From: Woeseiaceae bacterium
GTDB lineage: Bacteria; Pseudomonadota; Gammaproteobacteria; Steroidobacterales; Woeseiaceae
Direction: 5' to 3'
NCBI GenBank assembly: GCA_021773055.1
Contig: JAJFKV010000043.1
Span: 1-64,000, forward strand
DNA: 64,000 nt
Position 1 is the stretch's first letter, and every line of letters starts with the position of its first letter. Below are positions 28,625 to 37,364 of the stretch, piece by piece. A program made the position numbers and the translations under genes. The notes beneath the pieces are model-generated. The model was not told where the DNA came from. It saw only the letters and a list, made by a program, of their open reading frames with translations, and ran no database searches.

Positions 28625-29533
28625 ATGCTCAGACAACGAACATTAAAGACCACGATTCGCGCCACAGGCGTCGGTCTGCACACGGGTGAGAAGGTTTATA
28701 TGACCTTGCGGCCGGCGGCGGTGAATTCCGGAATTACGTTTCGCCGAATTGATCTCGAAGAACCGGTAGATATTCCAGCTGATCCGCAATTGGTCGGTGA
28801 AACGATGCTTGGCACGACGCTCATCAAAGATGGCGTCAAAGTTGCCACCGTCGAGCACCTGATGTCGGCAATGGCAGGTCTTGGCATCGATAATCTGAAT
28901 ATCGATCTTTCGGCCCCCGAAGTACCGATTATGGACGGTAGTGCAGGGCCTTTCGTTTTCCTGCTGCAGTCGGCCGGTATTGAAGAGCAAAATGCCGCGA
29001 AGAAATTTATTCGGATCAAGAAAAAAGTGCGCGTCGAGGATGGCGATAAGTGGGCGGAGCTCGTGCCGTTCAATGGCTTCAAAGTAAATTTTGAGGTGTA
29101 CTTCAATCACCCTGTATTTAACAAACTGAGCCAGAAGGCAAGCATCGATTTTTCGTCGACGTCGTTTCTAAAGGAAGTCAGTCGTGCGCGTACTTTCTGT
29201 TTCCTGCGGGACGTCGAAGCATTACGCGAACGAAACCTGACTTTGGGTGGCAGCATGGACAATGCAATCGTTCTTGATGACTACCGAATCCTCAATGAAG
29301 ACGGACTTCGTTACGCAAACGAATTCGTTATCCACAAAATTCTCGATGCAATCGGCGATGCCTATCTTCTGGGTCATAGTCTGATCGGTGAATTGCGCGC
29401 CTATAAGTCCGGGCACGAATTGAACAACAAGTTATTTCGGGCAATGCTCGCCGACGAGTCCGCCTGGGAGGAAGTGACCTTCAAGGACTCGAAGAAAGCA
29501 CCTATTTCCTACGCGACGCCTGCTTACGCCTAA
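28625..29533 (+). CDS. lpxC: UDP-3-O-acyl-N-acetylglucosamine deacetylase LpxC
   Basis: A 302-residue zinc deacetylase catalysing the first committed step of lipid A synthesis. Zinc-site motifs are visible: [14 protein letters not shown] (His at about 79) and the second-domain [20 protein letters not shown] (His at about 238, Asp at about 242, and the downstream catalytic His). [20 protein letters not shown] is the standard N terminus, so the ATG at 28625 is right even though no clear ribosome site precedes it. The position directly after ftsZ is conserved. Its stop is 3 bases from the stop of the convergent DUF721 gene. Confidence 0.97.
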   Translation: MLRQRTLKTTIRATGVGLHTGEKVYMTLRPAAVNSGITFRRIDLEEPVDIPADPQLVGETMLGTTLIKDGVKVATVEHLMSAMAGLGIDNLNIDLSAPEVPIMDGSAGPFVFLLQSAGIEEQNAAKKFIRIKKKVRVEDGDKWAELVPFNGFKVNFEVYFNHPVFNKLSQKASIDFSSTSFLKEVSRARTFCFLRDVEALRERNLTLGGSMDNAIVLDDYRILNEDGLRYANEFVIHKILDAIGDAYLLGHSLIGELRAYKSGHELNNKLFRAMLADESAWEEVTFKDSKKAPISYATPAYA

Positions 29534-29536
29534 AAA

Positions 29537-29836
29537 TCAGCCTTGTGAGACTCTTACCCGGCACGTATGTGCGGAAACACCTGCATCCTTTGCGGCCTGG
29601 AGGAGCCTCTCCGTTTCGTAGCGGAGGCGGGAAGCCCAGGCTGAAGATGCGCAAATAATGACCAATTCTCCGTCTTCCCGGACGTTTGCGGCAACGATCG
29701 CACATCTGTCTGGTTCGGGCAGGGCGTTGCAAAGAATATCAGTGAGCTCACCCATTCGCTGAGCACGGCTAATGAGGCTGCCTAAATCCCCTTCATTACA
29801 GGGGCTTAGCAGATTTTCTAGTTTTCTCGTTGGCAT
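29537..29836 (-). CDS. DUF721 (DciA-like) protein
   Basis: A 99-residue DUF721-family protein. The family includes DciA, which works with the replicative helicase DnaB in bacteria that lack DnaC/DnaI. Only the compact core is present here (LTDILCNALPEPDRCAIVAANVREDGELVIICASSAWASRLRYE...); longer DciA proteins carry extra terminal regions. Its location opposite lpxC and ahead of an M23 gene and secA is, as I recall, the Pseudomonas arrangement. Helicase loading is a family-level inference. The 5' region is shared with the divergent riboswitch transcript. Confidence 0.72.
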   Translation of the reverse strand: MPTRKLENLLSPCNEGDLGSLISRAQRMGELTDILCNALPEPDRCAIVAANVREDGELVIICASSAWASRLRYETERLLQAAKDAGVSAHTCRVRVSQG

Positions 29837-29906
29837 AAAAATGTGACGCAGTTAGCGCTTTTGTCCTCTATCAAGTGATTATGGTCACCGTTCCCGGGCC
29901 CATTCC

Positions 29907-29935
29907 TTGTAATGATTTCCGACATTATGCATATT
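29907..29935 (+). promoter_or_regulatory. Promoter feeding the GEMM riboswitch
   Basis: TTGTAA (29907-29912), a 17-base spacer and CATATT (29930-29935) predict a start near 29942, which coincides with the first conserved base of the riboswitch (CACGAC at 29942). The agreement between the two independent predictions supports both. Confidence 0.6.
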
Positions 29936-29939
29936 GTCG

Positions 29940-30026
29940 CACACGACAAAGGCAAACTCGCTGAAAGGCGGGGGCGCAAATCCACCGGTCTAAGGGAGTT
30001 TCCTAAGACAGCGGGGCTACCGAATT
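29940..30026 (+). ncRNA. Cyclic-di-GMP-I (GEMM) riboswitch
   Basis: The aptamer landmarks occur in order: CACGACAAAGGCAAAC (29942-29957), a stem capped by GAAA (CGCT-GAAA-GGCG, 29959-29970), GGGGCGCAAA (about 29971-29980), CCGGTCTAAG...CCTAAGAC with the tetraloop-receptor elements, and GCGGGGCTACCGAA (30011-30024). I recognise this from the Vibrio Vc2 GEMM RNA. Aligning by eye, the position that contacts the ligand in Vc2 (G20) is G at 29951, which fits c-di-GMP rather than the A20 of cGAMP-selective variants. The downstream gene is the M23-family protein at 30144. Whether binding switches expression on or off cannot be read from the sequence. Confidence 0.88.
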
Positions 30027-30143
30027 GAGCAGGGACAGCAAGTTTATAACAACGCGAATAAGCGGACGCGAGCTTAGGCTCAGCGACTCCGCGACTTGCA
30101 TAACCACAACGCGATCGAAACAGGCGCATCTGGGGCGTACAGA
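30027..30143 (+). promoter_or_regulatory. Structured leader between the riboswitch and the M23 gene
   Basis: This can fold as a nested stem: GCAAGT (30038) with ACTTGC (30094-30099), inside it GCGGA (30062) with TCCGC (30088-30092), and at the tip GAGC-TTAG-GCTC (30070-30081). No U-run follows, so this is not an obvious intrinsic terminator. It may be the expression platform or affect ribosome access at 30144. Confidence 0.45.
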
Positions 30144-31076
30144 ATGAATGTAGTTATTTTCGGCAAGGGATTTGGCAGCCCGAGACAGGTGAATTTGACA
30201 GGTTTTAGAGCCGGTCTTGCCATTGCTGTCATTGCCGGACTTGTCGTCAGTATGGGGTTTACCGCTGGCGCCTGGCATGCATCACGAACGGGTTCTGGTG
30301 TCAGTACGGATGAGCTTGTAGGTCTTACCGATCAGATGCGGCAGCAACGAGCCAGTATCGAAACGATTCGCCACCAAAATGAAGACACGCTTGACGCACT
30401 TTCAATTCGTATCGCGCAGATGAATGCACGCATGATTCGACTCGATGCGCTGGGTCGTCGATTAACCGACATGGCTGATATTGACGACGGAGAATTTGAT
30501 TTCGATTCAAATCCAGCGATGGGTGGACCGGAAGAGCCGATGGCGGCCGGATCGAATATTGCTGTCCCCGAGATGCTTGACGAGATGAACTTGCTCGGGG
30601 CTAGATTGGACAATCGCGAAGCACAGCTTGATGTACTGGAAGGTGTGCTGATGAACCAAAATCTAAAAGACCGTGTTTATCCGCAGGGCCGACCGGTGGG
30701 TGCTGGCTGGATTTCATCTTACTTCGGCAAGCGAACAGATCCATTTACAGGTAAGGCGGCCAATCACACGGGTATTGATTTCGCCGGTAAGAACGGGGCA
30801 GAAATCGCTGCCGTTGCCGATGGAGTGGTGATCTGGTCGGCGGATCGATACGGCTACGGCATCATGGTCGAGATCAATCATGGTAGCGGCTACTCAACAC
30901 GCTACGCACATAACTCAGAAAACCTCGTGTCCGTCGGAGACGAAGTCAAGAAAGGTCAGATCGTTGCCCTGATGGGTGAAACTGGCCGTGCAACGGGTCC
31001 AAACCTGCATTTTGAGGTGTTGCACAACGGCAGCCGGGTCAATCCGGTGAAGTTCATTCGAGATTCCTCGAAGTAG
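30144..31076 (+). CDS. M23-family (LytM-domain) membrane-anchored protein
   Basis: A 310-residue protein with one N-terminal membrane helix (about 21-45), a helical/coiled stretch (55-175) and a C-terminal LytM domain (about 180-305). In active M23 endopeptidases the zinc site is HxxxD plus the second His of HxH. Here HTGID gives His208 and Asp212, YAHNS gives His256, and the last motif reads GPNLHFEV: the metal-binding His289 remains, but the first, catalytic His is Asn287. It may therefore be a weakened enzyme or a non-catalytic regulator like EnvC. The ATG at 30144 starts a short basic head before the helix; a frame open from 30096 is less likely. It follows a c-di-GMP riboswitch. Confidence 0.87.
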   Translation: MNVVIFGKGFGSPRQVNLTGFRAGLAIAVIAGLVVSMGFTAGAWHASRTGSGVSTDELVGLTDQMRQQRASIETIRHQNEDTLDALSIRIAQMNARMIRLDALGRRLTDMADIDDGEFDFDSNPAMGGPEEPMAAGSNIAVPEMLDEMNLLGARLDNREAQLDVLEGVLMNQNLKDRVYPQGRPVGAGWISSYFGKRTDPFTGKAANHTGIDFAGKNGAEIAAVADGVVIWSADRYGYGIMVEINHGSGYSTRYAHNSENLVSVGDEVKKGQIVALMGETGRATGPNLHFEVLHNGSRVNPVKFIRDSSK

Positions 31077-31166
31077 TTCTTAAGTTCCCCGCCAGCGTGT
31101 AACTACGGCGTCGGCCGCCGGGTCCTTGTGATCGCCAAAAACACCCACAAATAGCCACATTAGATA

Positions 31167-31194
31167 TTTAATAGGCCCGCAAAACCTTTAGAAT
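31167..31194 (+). promoter_or_regulatory. Candidate secA promoter
   Basis: TTTAAT at 31167-31172 and TAGAAT at 31189-31194, 16 bases apart, lie in the 155-base gap after the M23 gene. The -35 is poor. I see no reading frame in this gap that could encode a SecM-like arrest peptide. Confidence 0.35.
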
Positions 31195-31231
31195 AGCGGC
31201 CTTTGTTTTGACTGTAGCTTTAGGAGCCTCA

Positions 31232-34096
31232 GTGGCTAAATTCCTGACACGCATATTTGGCAGTCGCAACCAGCGGCTGATACGTCAGTACACAAAATCG
31301 GTTAATTCGATCAACGCTCTTGAAGGCGACCTGCAGGCGCTTGATGATGCTGCGTTGCAAGCCAGAACGGCGGAATTTCAGAAGCGGTACGCGGACGGCG
31401 AGACGCTGCAGGAGTTGTTACCCGAGGCATTCGCTGTCGCTCGTGAAGCCTCTGTGCGAACGATGCACATGCGGCCTTTTGACGTACAACTCATCGGCGG
31501 CATGGTGTTGCATGACGGCAATATTGCGGAAATGCGCACCGGTGAGGGCAAGACGCTGATGTCAACGCTTCCCGCCTACTTGAATGCGATCAGTGGTGAT
31601 GGCGTGCATATCGTCACAGTTAACGAATATCTGGCACAACGCGATGCAGACTGGATGCGACCGATATACGAGTTCCTGGGCCTGACGGTTGGTGTCTCCA
31701 AGAGCGGCCAGACGCCCGATGAAAAACGAGCGGCCTATCAGAGTGACATTACTTATGCGACGAATAACGAACTCGGCTTCGACTATCTGCGAGATAATCT
31801 GGCGTTCGCAACGGCGGACAAGGCACAGCGTGAACTGAATTTCGCGATTGTCGACGAGGTGGACTCAATTCTCATCGATGAGGCCCGAACACCGCTGATC
31901 ATTTCTGGCCCAACCGACTCCAGCACGGATCTGTACGCGCAGATCAACAAAATGATCCCTAAACTTCGCAAGCACGAAGAGACCGAGGATCCGACAAACT
32001 TCGATATTACGGCAAACAAGATCAAATTGAGCGGCGAAGACTCCGGCGAAATGACGCTGGAAGAAGCGGTTGGCAAGGCGGAACAGCAAGACGGCGATCT
32101 TGTGTTGACCAAGATGGACGGCAAGGTAGCGCAATGCCGCGTCATCACACGCGGTGACTACACGGTTGACGAAAAGGCCAAGCAGGCACACGTGACGGAA
32201 GAAGGTCACGCCCGAGTGGAGGCATTGATGGGCCGGGCGGGTCTGCTGGCAGAAGGCGAGAGTCTTTATGACGCCGGCAATATCAAGCTGCTGCACCATT
32301 TGAACTCGGCTCTGCGGGCGCATGCAATGTACCAGCGCGATGTGGATTACATCATCAAGGACGGTGAGATTGTCATCGTCGACGAATTCACCGGGCGGAC
32401 GATGCCGGGACGTCGCTGGGGTGACGGTTTGCACCAGGCAGTAGAAGCGAAAGAAGGCGTTTCGATCAAGCAGGAAAACCAGACAGTCGCGTCGATCACT
32501 TTTCAGAACTACTTCAGGCTCTATAACAACTTGTCCGGTATGACCGGCACAGCGGATACCGAAGCATTCGAGTTCCAGCAGATTTACGGCCTTGAAGTTG
32601 TGGTCATTCCGACGAACAAGGACATGATCCGTAAAGATCACGCGGATCTCGTTTACCTGACTGAGAAAGACAAAGTCGACGCGATCGTCGAAGACGTCGT
32701 CGATTGCAGTGAGCGCGGCCAGCCGGTGCTCGTTGGCACGACCTCGATCGAGGCTTCTGAGCTGCTGTCGTCTCACCTTAAGAAAGAAAAGATCAAACAC
32801 AGCGTCCTGAACGCCAAGCAGCATGAACGTGAAGCACAAATCGTGCAGAACGCCGGGCGGCCAGGTGCGATCACAATCGCGACGAATATGGCTGGTCGTG
32901 GAACCGATATTGTCTTGGGCGGAAGTCTGGATGCCGCGCTTGCGGATGCCGGCGAAGGCGCAGACGAGGCCACCATTGAAGAAGAATGGAAGCAGCGCCA
33001 CCTCGCTGTGATCGAAGCCGGTGGTTTGCATATCGTTGGCACAGAGCGCCATGAGTCCCGCCGTATCGATAATCAGCTCAGAGGCCGCTCCGGTCGCCAG
33101 GGCGATTCAGGTTCATCCAGATTCTACCTGTCTATGGAAGACACGCTCATGCGTATCTTCGGTGACCCGGAACGTACCAAGAGTTTGCTGTCTCGCGCTG
33201 GCATGCGCGAAGGCGAGGCAATTGAGAGCAAACTCCTGACACGCCAGATCGAGCGTGCGCAGCGAAAGGTTGAGGCACATAACTTCGATATCAGAAAAAA
33301 TCTTCTTGAGTACGACGACGTCGCGAATGACCAGCGCAAGGTCGTTTACCATCAACGTGCCGAGCTTATGGACGCTGAAGAGATCGAAGAGTCAGTTAGC
33401 GCAATTCGCGAGGAAGTGGTTGCTATGACTGTGGAACAATACGTACCGTCCGGCAGTCTGGACGAATTGTGGGATACGGAAGGTCTGAGTCAGGCGCTGG
33501 ATTCGGAGTATGGTGTTCGCGCCGATATAAGTCATTGGGCCCATGATGACAAGACATTAAGCTCAGATGGAATTGTCGAGCGTTGCATAGAAGAGGCAAC
33601 CAAGGCGTATGAGAAGAAGGTGGCTAGCATTGGTGCGGAACTGATGCGTGGCGTCGAAAAGCAGGTGATGTTGCGGCAACTTGACCACCACTGGAAAGAA
33701 CATCTGGCCAGCATGGATCATTTGCGCCAGGGTATCGGTTTACGTTCTTACGCACAGAAAAACCCAAAGCAGGAATACAAACGCGAAGCATTCGAGATGT
33801 TTGGCGTGATGCTTGAACAGGTCAAACATGACACGATCAGCATATTGTCGCGCATTCGGATTCAGGGTGAAGACGACCTGAACGAGATGTCAGAGCGGAA
33901 GCAGCCCGCCGATACGATGAAGTTTCAGCACGCCAAGGCATCCGCTCTCGGCACCCAACCCGCGGGGCAGCAGCCGGCTGCGCCACCACAGGCAGAACCG
34001 TTTGTTCGTGATGGTCGCAAGGTTGGTCGTAACGAGGCATGCCCATGTGGTTCTGGCAAGAAGTTCAAGCAGTGCCATGGCAAGTTGAACGCATAA
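31232..34096 (+). CDS. secA: Protein translocase ATPase SecA
   Basis: A 954-residue motor that pushes preproteins through SecYEG. The N-terminal [13 protein letters not shown], Walker [10 protein letters not shown] (about 102-110), [21 protein letters not shown] and [17 protein letters not shown] are typical of NBD1; [10 protein letters not shown] is in NBD2. The C terminus has the zinc-binding SEC-C motif ([18 protein letters not shown]) that binds SecB and ribosomes. I chose GTG at 31232, with AGGAG at 31222-31226; an upstream TTG at 31208 would add 8 residues not found in the family. The mutT gene follows after 8 bases. Confidence 0.98.
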   Translation: MAKFLTRIFGSRNQRLIRQYTKSVNSINALEGDLQALDDAALQARTAEFQKRYADGETLQELLPEAFAVAREASVRTMHMRPFDVQLIGGMVLHDGNIAEMRTGEGKTLMSTLPAYLNAISGDGVHIVTVNEYLAQRDADWMRPIYEFLGLTVGVSKSGQTPDEKRAAYQSDITYATNNELGFDYLRDNLAFATADKAQRELNFAIVDEVDSILIDEARTPLIISGPTDSSTDLYAQINKMIPKLRKHEETEDPTNFDITANKIKLSGEDSGEMTLEEAVGKAEQQDGDLVLTKMDGKVAQCRVITRGDYTVDEKAKQAHVTEEGHARVEALMGRAGLLAEGESLYDAGNIKLLHHLNSALRAHAMYQRDVDYIIKDGEIVIVDEFTGRTMPGRRWGDGLHQAVEAKEGVSIKQENQTVASITFQNYFRLYNNLSGMTGTADTEAFEFQQIYGLEVVVIPTNKDMIRKDHADLVYLTEKDKVDAIVEDVVDCSERGQPVLVGTTSIEASELLSSHLKKEKIKHSVLNAKQHEREAQIVQNAGRPGAITIATNMAGRGTDIVLGGSLDAALADAGEGADEATIEEEWKQRHLAVIEAGGLHIVGTERHESRRIDNQLRGRSGRQGDSGSSRFYLSMEDTLMRIFGDPERTKSLLSRAGMREGEAIESKLLTRQIERAQRKVEAHNFDIRKNLLEYDDVANDQRKVVYHQRAELMDAEEIEESVSAIREEVVAMTVEQYVPSGSLDELWDTEGLSQALDSEYGVRADISHWAHDDKTLSSDGIVERCIEEATKAYEKKVASIGAELMRGVEKQVMLRQLDHHWKEHLASMDHLRQGIGLRSYAQKNPKQEYKREAFEMFGVMLEQVKHDTISILSRIRIQGEDDLNEMSERKQPADTMKFQHAKASALGTQPAGQQPAAPPQAEPFVRDGRKVGRNEACPCGSGKKFKQCHGKLNA

Positions 34097-34104
34097 ATTA
34101 CGCG

Positions 34105-34497
34105 ATGAACCACTTCGACGTTGCGGCAGGAATTCTCTGTGACCCAAACGGCCGTGTATTGATCGCGGAGCGATTGGGCGATGGTCCGTTTCATGGCTTG
34201 TGGGAGTTCCCGGGCGGCAAGATCGTCGCTGGCGAAACTGCACCACAGGCATTGTCGAGAGAGTTGGCGGAAGAACTCGGTATCGAGGTGACGATGTGTT
34301 CGTCATTCATGAACCTGCGCCACGAGTACGATGACAGAGTCGTGACTATCGAATTTTTCATCGTCAGCGAGTGGAACAGTGAGCCCATTGGCCGCGAAGG
34401 TCAGGAGTTGCGCTGGGTACCCGCTGAATTACTGGATGCTGATGAGCTATTGCCAGCCGATGTTCCTATTGTGGAAGCGTTAAGGCGGAGGCACTAG
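34105..34497 (+). CDS. mutT: Nudix hydrolase MutT (8-oxo-dGTP diphosphatase)
   Basis: A 130-residue Nudix enzyme that removes 8-oxo-dGTP from the nucleotide pool. The Nudix box begins at GGKIVAGETAPQALSRELAE and ends EELGIE (about 38-60), matching Gx5Ex7REUxEExGU. The FPGGK context and place directly after secA support MutT. The ATG at 34105 is chosen because the upstream in-frame stretch lies within secA. The stop codon shares a CTAG with the stop of convergent zapD. Confidence 0.93.
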   Translation: MNHFDVAAGILCDPNGRVLIAERLGDGPFHGLWEFPGGKIVAGETAPQALSRELAEELGIEVTMCSSFMNLRHEYDDRVVTIEFFIVSEWNSEPIGREGQELRWVPAELLDADELLPADVPIVEALRRRH

Positions 34498-35294
34498 CAA
34501 ATCGAGAGCTGAAACGGTACGTCCTGTCCTGTTTGTACTGCACGACTTTCTACAGTTGACCACTCCAGGAAACGCACCGTAAATCGGTGCTGACTGCCGC
34601 TGATTTCAGGAAAGAGTGGCGATCCCTCAGCGATGCTCACGCGAAGTAATCGACAATTGCCGGCCTTTAGCATGTTGTGCTGATACATGCCGTTGATCGC
34701 GTGCTTTTCATTGGGTTGCGCACTTTCACGAATCAACCAAAGCACCTCGCTGACACCATCACAAAGCGGCTGAACAGACTGAATCCAGGCGGCGAGATCC
34801 TGCTGGCGCCGATTTATGGGTTGTCGCAGCCAATGACTGTATTCGGGCAAGTCGAATTCACACGTTCCCCCGGGAATAGCACTGCGATGTTTGATCGCAT
34901 TCAGGAAATCACTGTCTTTGAGGGATTGCAGGAATCCGGTCCCGATCTTTGAGATAGCCTCTCGGCTCGTCGACAGATTGTGCATCAGTTCCCCCAGACG
35001 GCCGCCATCAACGCCTGTGTGGCTCTGAAAGCGCTCTAACGCGCTAATTTGATGGTCGAGCTCGTTCAGGGCCTCGCTGCGCACGTCCCCGCGGGACAAA
35101 ATCGCCAATATCTCCAACAATGTGGATATCGTGGCGCGAGTCGCCCAGTCATCATCTCTTTCGCTGTTGCGCAACATTGGATGGTAGAGAAACTCAAGCC
35201 GAAGAAACGTCCGCATGCGCTCCGATAGCGGTTGCTCGTAGTGAGCAATGCCTGGTGCGAGTCGGGCACTTAGTTTTCCGGCAGCTTTGACCAT
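34494..35294 (-). CDS. zapD: Cell division protein ZapD
   Basis: A 266-residue cytoplasmic protein that binds the FtsZ C-terminal peptide and bundles protofilaments. HYEQPLSERMRTFLRLEFL near residues 18-36 aligns with the start of known ZapDs, and DLPEYSHWL and RFLEWS are further family segments. The N terminus is longer than in E. coli; the ATG at 35294 is the nearest start upstream of the conserved block, while the frame stays open to a TTG at 35330. In E. coli zapD lies between mutT and coaE, and the same order holds here except for the gene inserted next to it. Confidence 0.92.
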   Translation of the reverse strand: MVKAAGKLSARLAPGIAHYEQPLSERMRTFLRLEFLYHPMLRNSERDDDWATRATISTLLEILAILSRGDVRSEALNELDHQISALERFQSHTGVDGGRLGELMHNLSTSREAISKIGTGFLQSLKDSDFLNAIKHRSAIPGGTCEFDLPEYSHWLRQPINRRQQDLAAWIQSVQPLCDGVSEVLWLIRESAQPNEKHAINGMYQHNMLKAGNCRLLRVSIAEGSPLFPEISGSQHRFTVRFLEWSTVESRAVQTGQDVPFQLSIC

Positions 35295-35411
35295 TCGGCT
35301 ATTTTGCGCTACCCGAGTACCGCGTGGCAAATAGGTGAAGCTTTGGGATGAAGTTGGTCTGGCTGTCGAGCTAGAATGATCGCAGCTGATTGCGGCGAAT
35401 ATCGGACGAAC

Positions 35412-37364
35412 ATGGCTCTTGTGAAAAAGCGAAACAAGGACGAATTGAGAGATCTTGCGTATGTCGTTGCCTGGGCGATGGCATTTTTGGCCTGTATCCT
35501 GGCTTATCTGCCAGGCCTCAATGGGCCGTTCGTATTCGACGATTTCGCCTCTATCGATACCTTGGGTGACCTGGGCGGCGTGAGCGACTGGGATACATTC
35601 AAGGCCTTCGTTCTGGGCGGCACCGCTGGTCCCACAGGTCGCCCGTTAGCGTTGCTGAGCTTCCTGATTGATGGCAATACCTGGCCAACCGATCCCTGGC
35701 CATTCAAGCGCACTAATTTGCTCATTCATCTGATAAACGGCGCATTGCTGGGCGTCTTGATCAGCAAAATTCTTAATGCACTCGATTTCGAGAAGCACGA
35801 TACGCGGTGGATTGCTTTGCTCTCAGCCGCGTGCTGGTTGCTGCATCCATTCCTGGTTTCTACAACTCTTTATGTTGTGCAGCGAATGGCGCAGCTATCA
35901 ACTCTGTTTATCTTTGCTGGCCTGATCGTGCATTTGTACGCTCGTACGTTGATGGCTCGGGATGCAAGGAAAGCCTATCTGATCATGACCTTGTCTGTCG
36001 GTTTGCTAACGTTGCTCGCGATGCTCTCAAAAGAGAACGGTATTTTGCTGCCCATCCTTATCGGAGTTCTTGAATTTACTGTATTGGCGAGTGCTGGGAA
36101 ACGATTTGCCGCACTTGATTGGCGCTGGAGTGCCGTGTTCATTATTGCGCCGGCATCGATTATTGTCGCGTATCTGGGCGCAAAGGTGGCGAACTCCAAT
36201 TTCTTCGAAATCGTACCGCCACGAGACTTCAGTATTTACGAACGTGTGCTGACACAACCACGAGTTCTCATAGACTATCTACAAAACTGGTTCGTTCCGA
36301 AGCTGTATACAACGGGCGTTTTTCAGGACCACTTTATCAAGTCGACAGGCGTTTTATCGCCGATCACGACGTTGCTGAGTGCGATACTTCATATCGCCAT
36401 TATCGCACTTGCGATCGTTAATCGTCGCAAGTGGCCTTTGTTGGCTTTGGCCGCGTTATTTTTCTACGCCGGTCATCTACTGGAATCTACGGTGCTCAAT
36501 CTCGAATTATATTTCGAGCATCGTAATTACTTGCCAGCGTGTTTCTTGTTTCTGCCATTGATCGTGTTCTTATGGCAAAGGATGAGTCGTCAGCTGCTTG
36601 TGGTGACAGCGCTCAGCATCATCATGGTTTTGAGCGGATTTACACACTACTCAGCGACGGTCTGGCAGAATTTTTCGAGTATGGTTGAAGCGTCGGCCCA
36701 GAAAGCACCGACATCTGCGCGTGCCCAGGCAGATTACGCAAAGGCCTTATACAATTCCGGCCGCTATGAAGACTCACTGAGAGTCATGGATCGGGCGATC
36801 GAGAATATTCCCGCTGATAGTCCACACCTCCTTGTAAACCGGCTCACGATGCACTGCAATTTGAATAGTCTGGACGCGAACGAGTTCGGTCGCGTCGCGA
36901 AAGTTCTGTCGAATACTATCTACGACCCCCGACTCACAAGTATATACTTTGAATTTGTATCAGCGGTCACTGAGCGCAAATGTACTGACGTAAGTCTGGA
37001 TGCGTTGCGAGCGATGTTTGCGGACATGCTAAGCGATCCGTGGAATTCTGATATACAGTCTTCACGTTATGCTCAATTAAAGTATATCGTCGGCTTCATA
37101 GATGTGTTCAAAGCCGCGCCAGAGCAAGCAGTCAAAGAGTTTGAAGAGTCTCTTCGGGCTATTCCAGATGCGGCAAAAGCCATGAATATGGCTGCTTTGC
37201 TGGCGTCGAAAAGATTCTTTGCGGAGGCCCTGTATCTATCGAATTTCGCATTATCTGAGCAGTATGCGGGCGTGAGCGAGGACGATGTCAGGGCGTTTCA
37301 GGCGCTTGTCCATGCGGATATGTCGCAGTTGCCAGAGAACGATAATTCTCGTCCAGTCCCTTAA
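35412..37364 (+). CDS. GT-C-fold membrane protein with C-terminal TPR region (TMTC-like)
   Basis: About 650 residues. The first 430 contain roughly ten membrane helices. Early on, before a large periplasmic loop, is GPFVFDDFASI with paired Asp43/Asp44, the kind of acidic motif that GT-C glycosyltransferases use in their first external loop. The last 220 residues are soluble and TPR-like (ARAQADYAKALYNSGRYEDS..., then QAVKEFEESLRAIPDAAKA). The layout resembles TMTC-type O-mannosyltransferases and bacterial TPR proteins of unknown acceptor. Being near pilus genes, it might glycosylate pilin, but coaE lies between and the strand differs. The start is uncertain: an ATG at 35376 adds 12 residues. 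The 3' end overlaps convergent coaE by 77 bases. Confidence 0.7.
   Translation: MALVKKRNKDELRDLAYVVAWAMAFLACILAYLPGLNGPFVFDDFASIDTLGDLGGVSDWDTFKAFVLGGTAGPTGRPLALLSFLIDGNTWPTDPWPFKRTNLLIHLINGALLGVLISKILNALDFEKHDTRWIALLSAACWLLHPFLVSTTLYVVQRMAQLSTLFIFAGLIVHLYARTLMARDARKAYLIMTLSVGLLTLLAMLSKENGILLPILIGVLEFTVLASAGKRFAALDWRWSAVFIIAPASIIVAYLGAKVANSNFFEIVPPRDFSIYERVLTQPRVLIDYLQNWFVPKLYTTGVFQDHFIKSTGVLSPITTLLSAILHIAIIALAIVNRRKWPLLALAALFFYAGHLLESTVLNLELYFEHRNYLPACFLFLPLIVFLWQRMSRQLLVVTALSIIMVLSGFTHYSATVWQNFSSMVEASAQKAPTSARAQADYAKALYNSGRYEDSLRVMDRAIENIPADSPHLLVNRLTMHCNLNSLDANEFGRVAKVLSNTIYDPRLTSIYFEFVSAVTERKCTDVSLDALRAMFADMLSDPWNSDIQSSRYAQLKYIVGFIDVFKAAPEQAVKEFEESLRAIPDAAKAMNMAALLASKRFFAEALYLSNFALSEQYAGVSEDDVRAFQALVHADMSQLPENDNSRPVP

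Noticed and set aside
31077..31231. Possible SecM-like arrest peptide before secA
   Set aside because: No open frame with a start, signal peptide or stall motif exists in this gap, and the upstream gene is an M23 protein.
31865..33052. Long open frame of 395 codons antisense to secA
   Set aside because: It lies fully inside secA on the opposite strand, has no recognisable domain, and reflects the codon bias of the real gene.
34494..34497. Shared CTAG as stop codon of both mutT and zapD
   Set aside because: A palindromic 4-base overlap of convergent stops is common in compact genomes.
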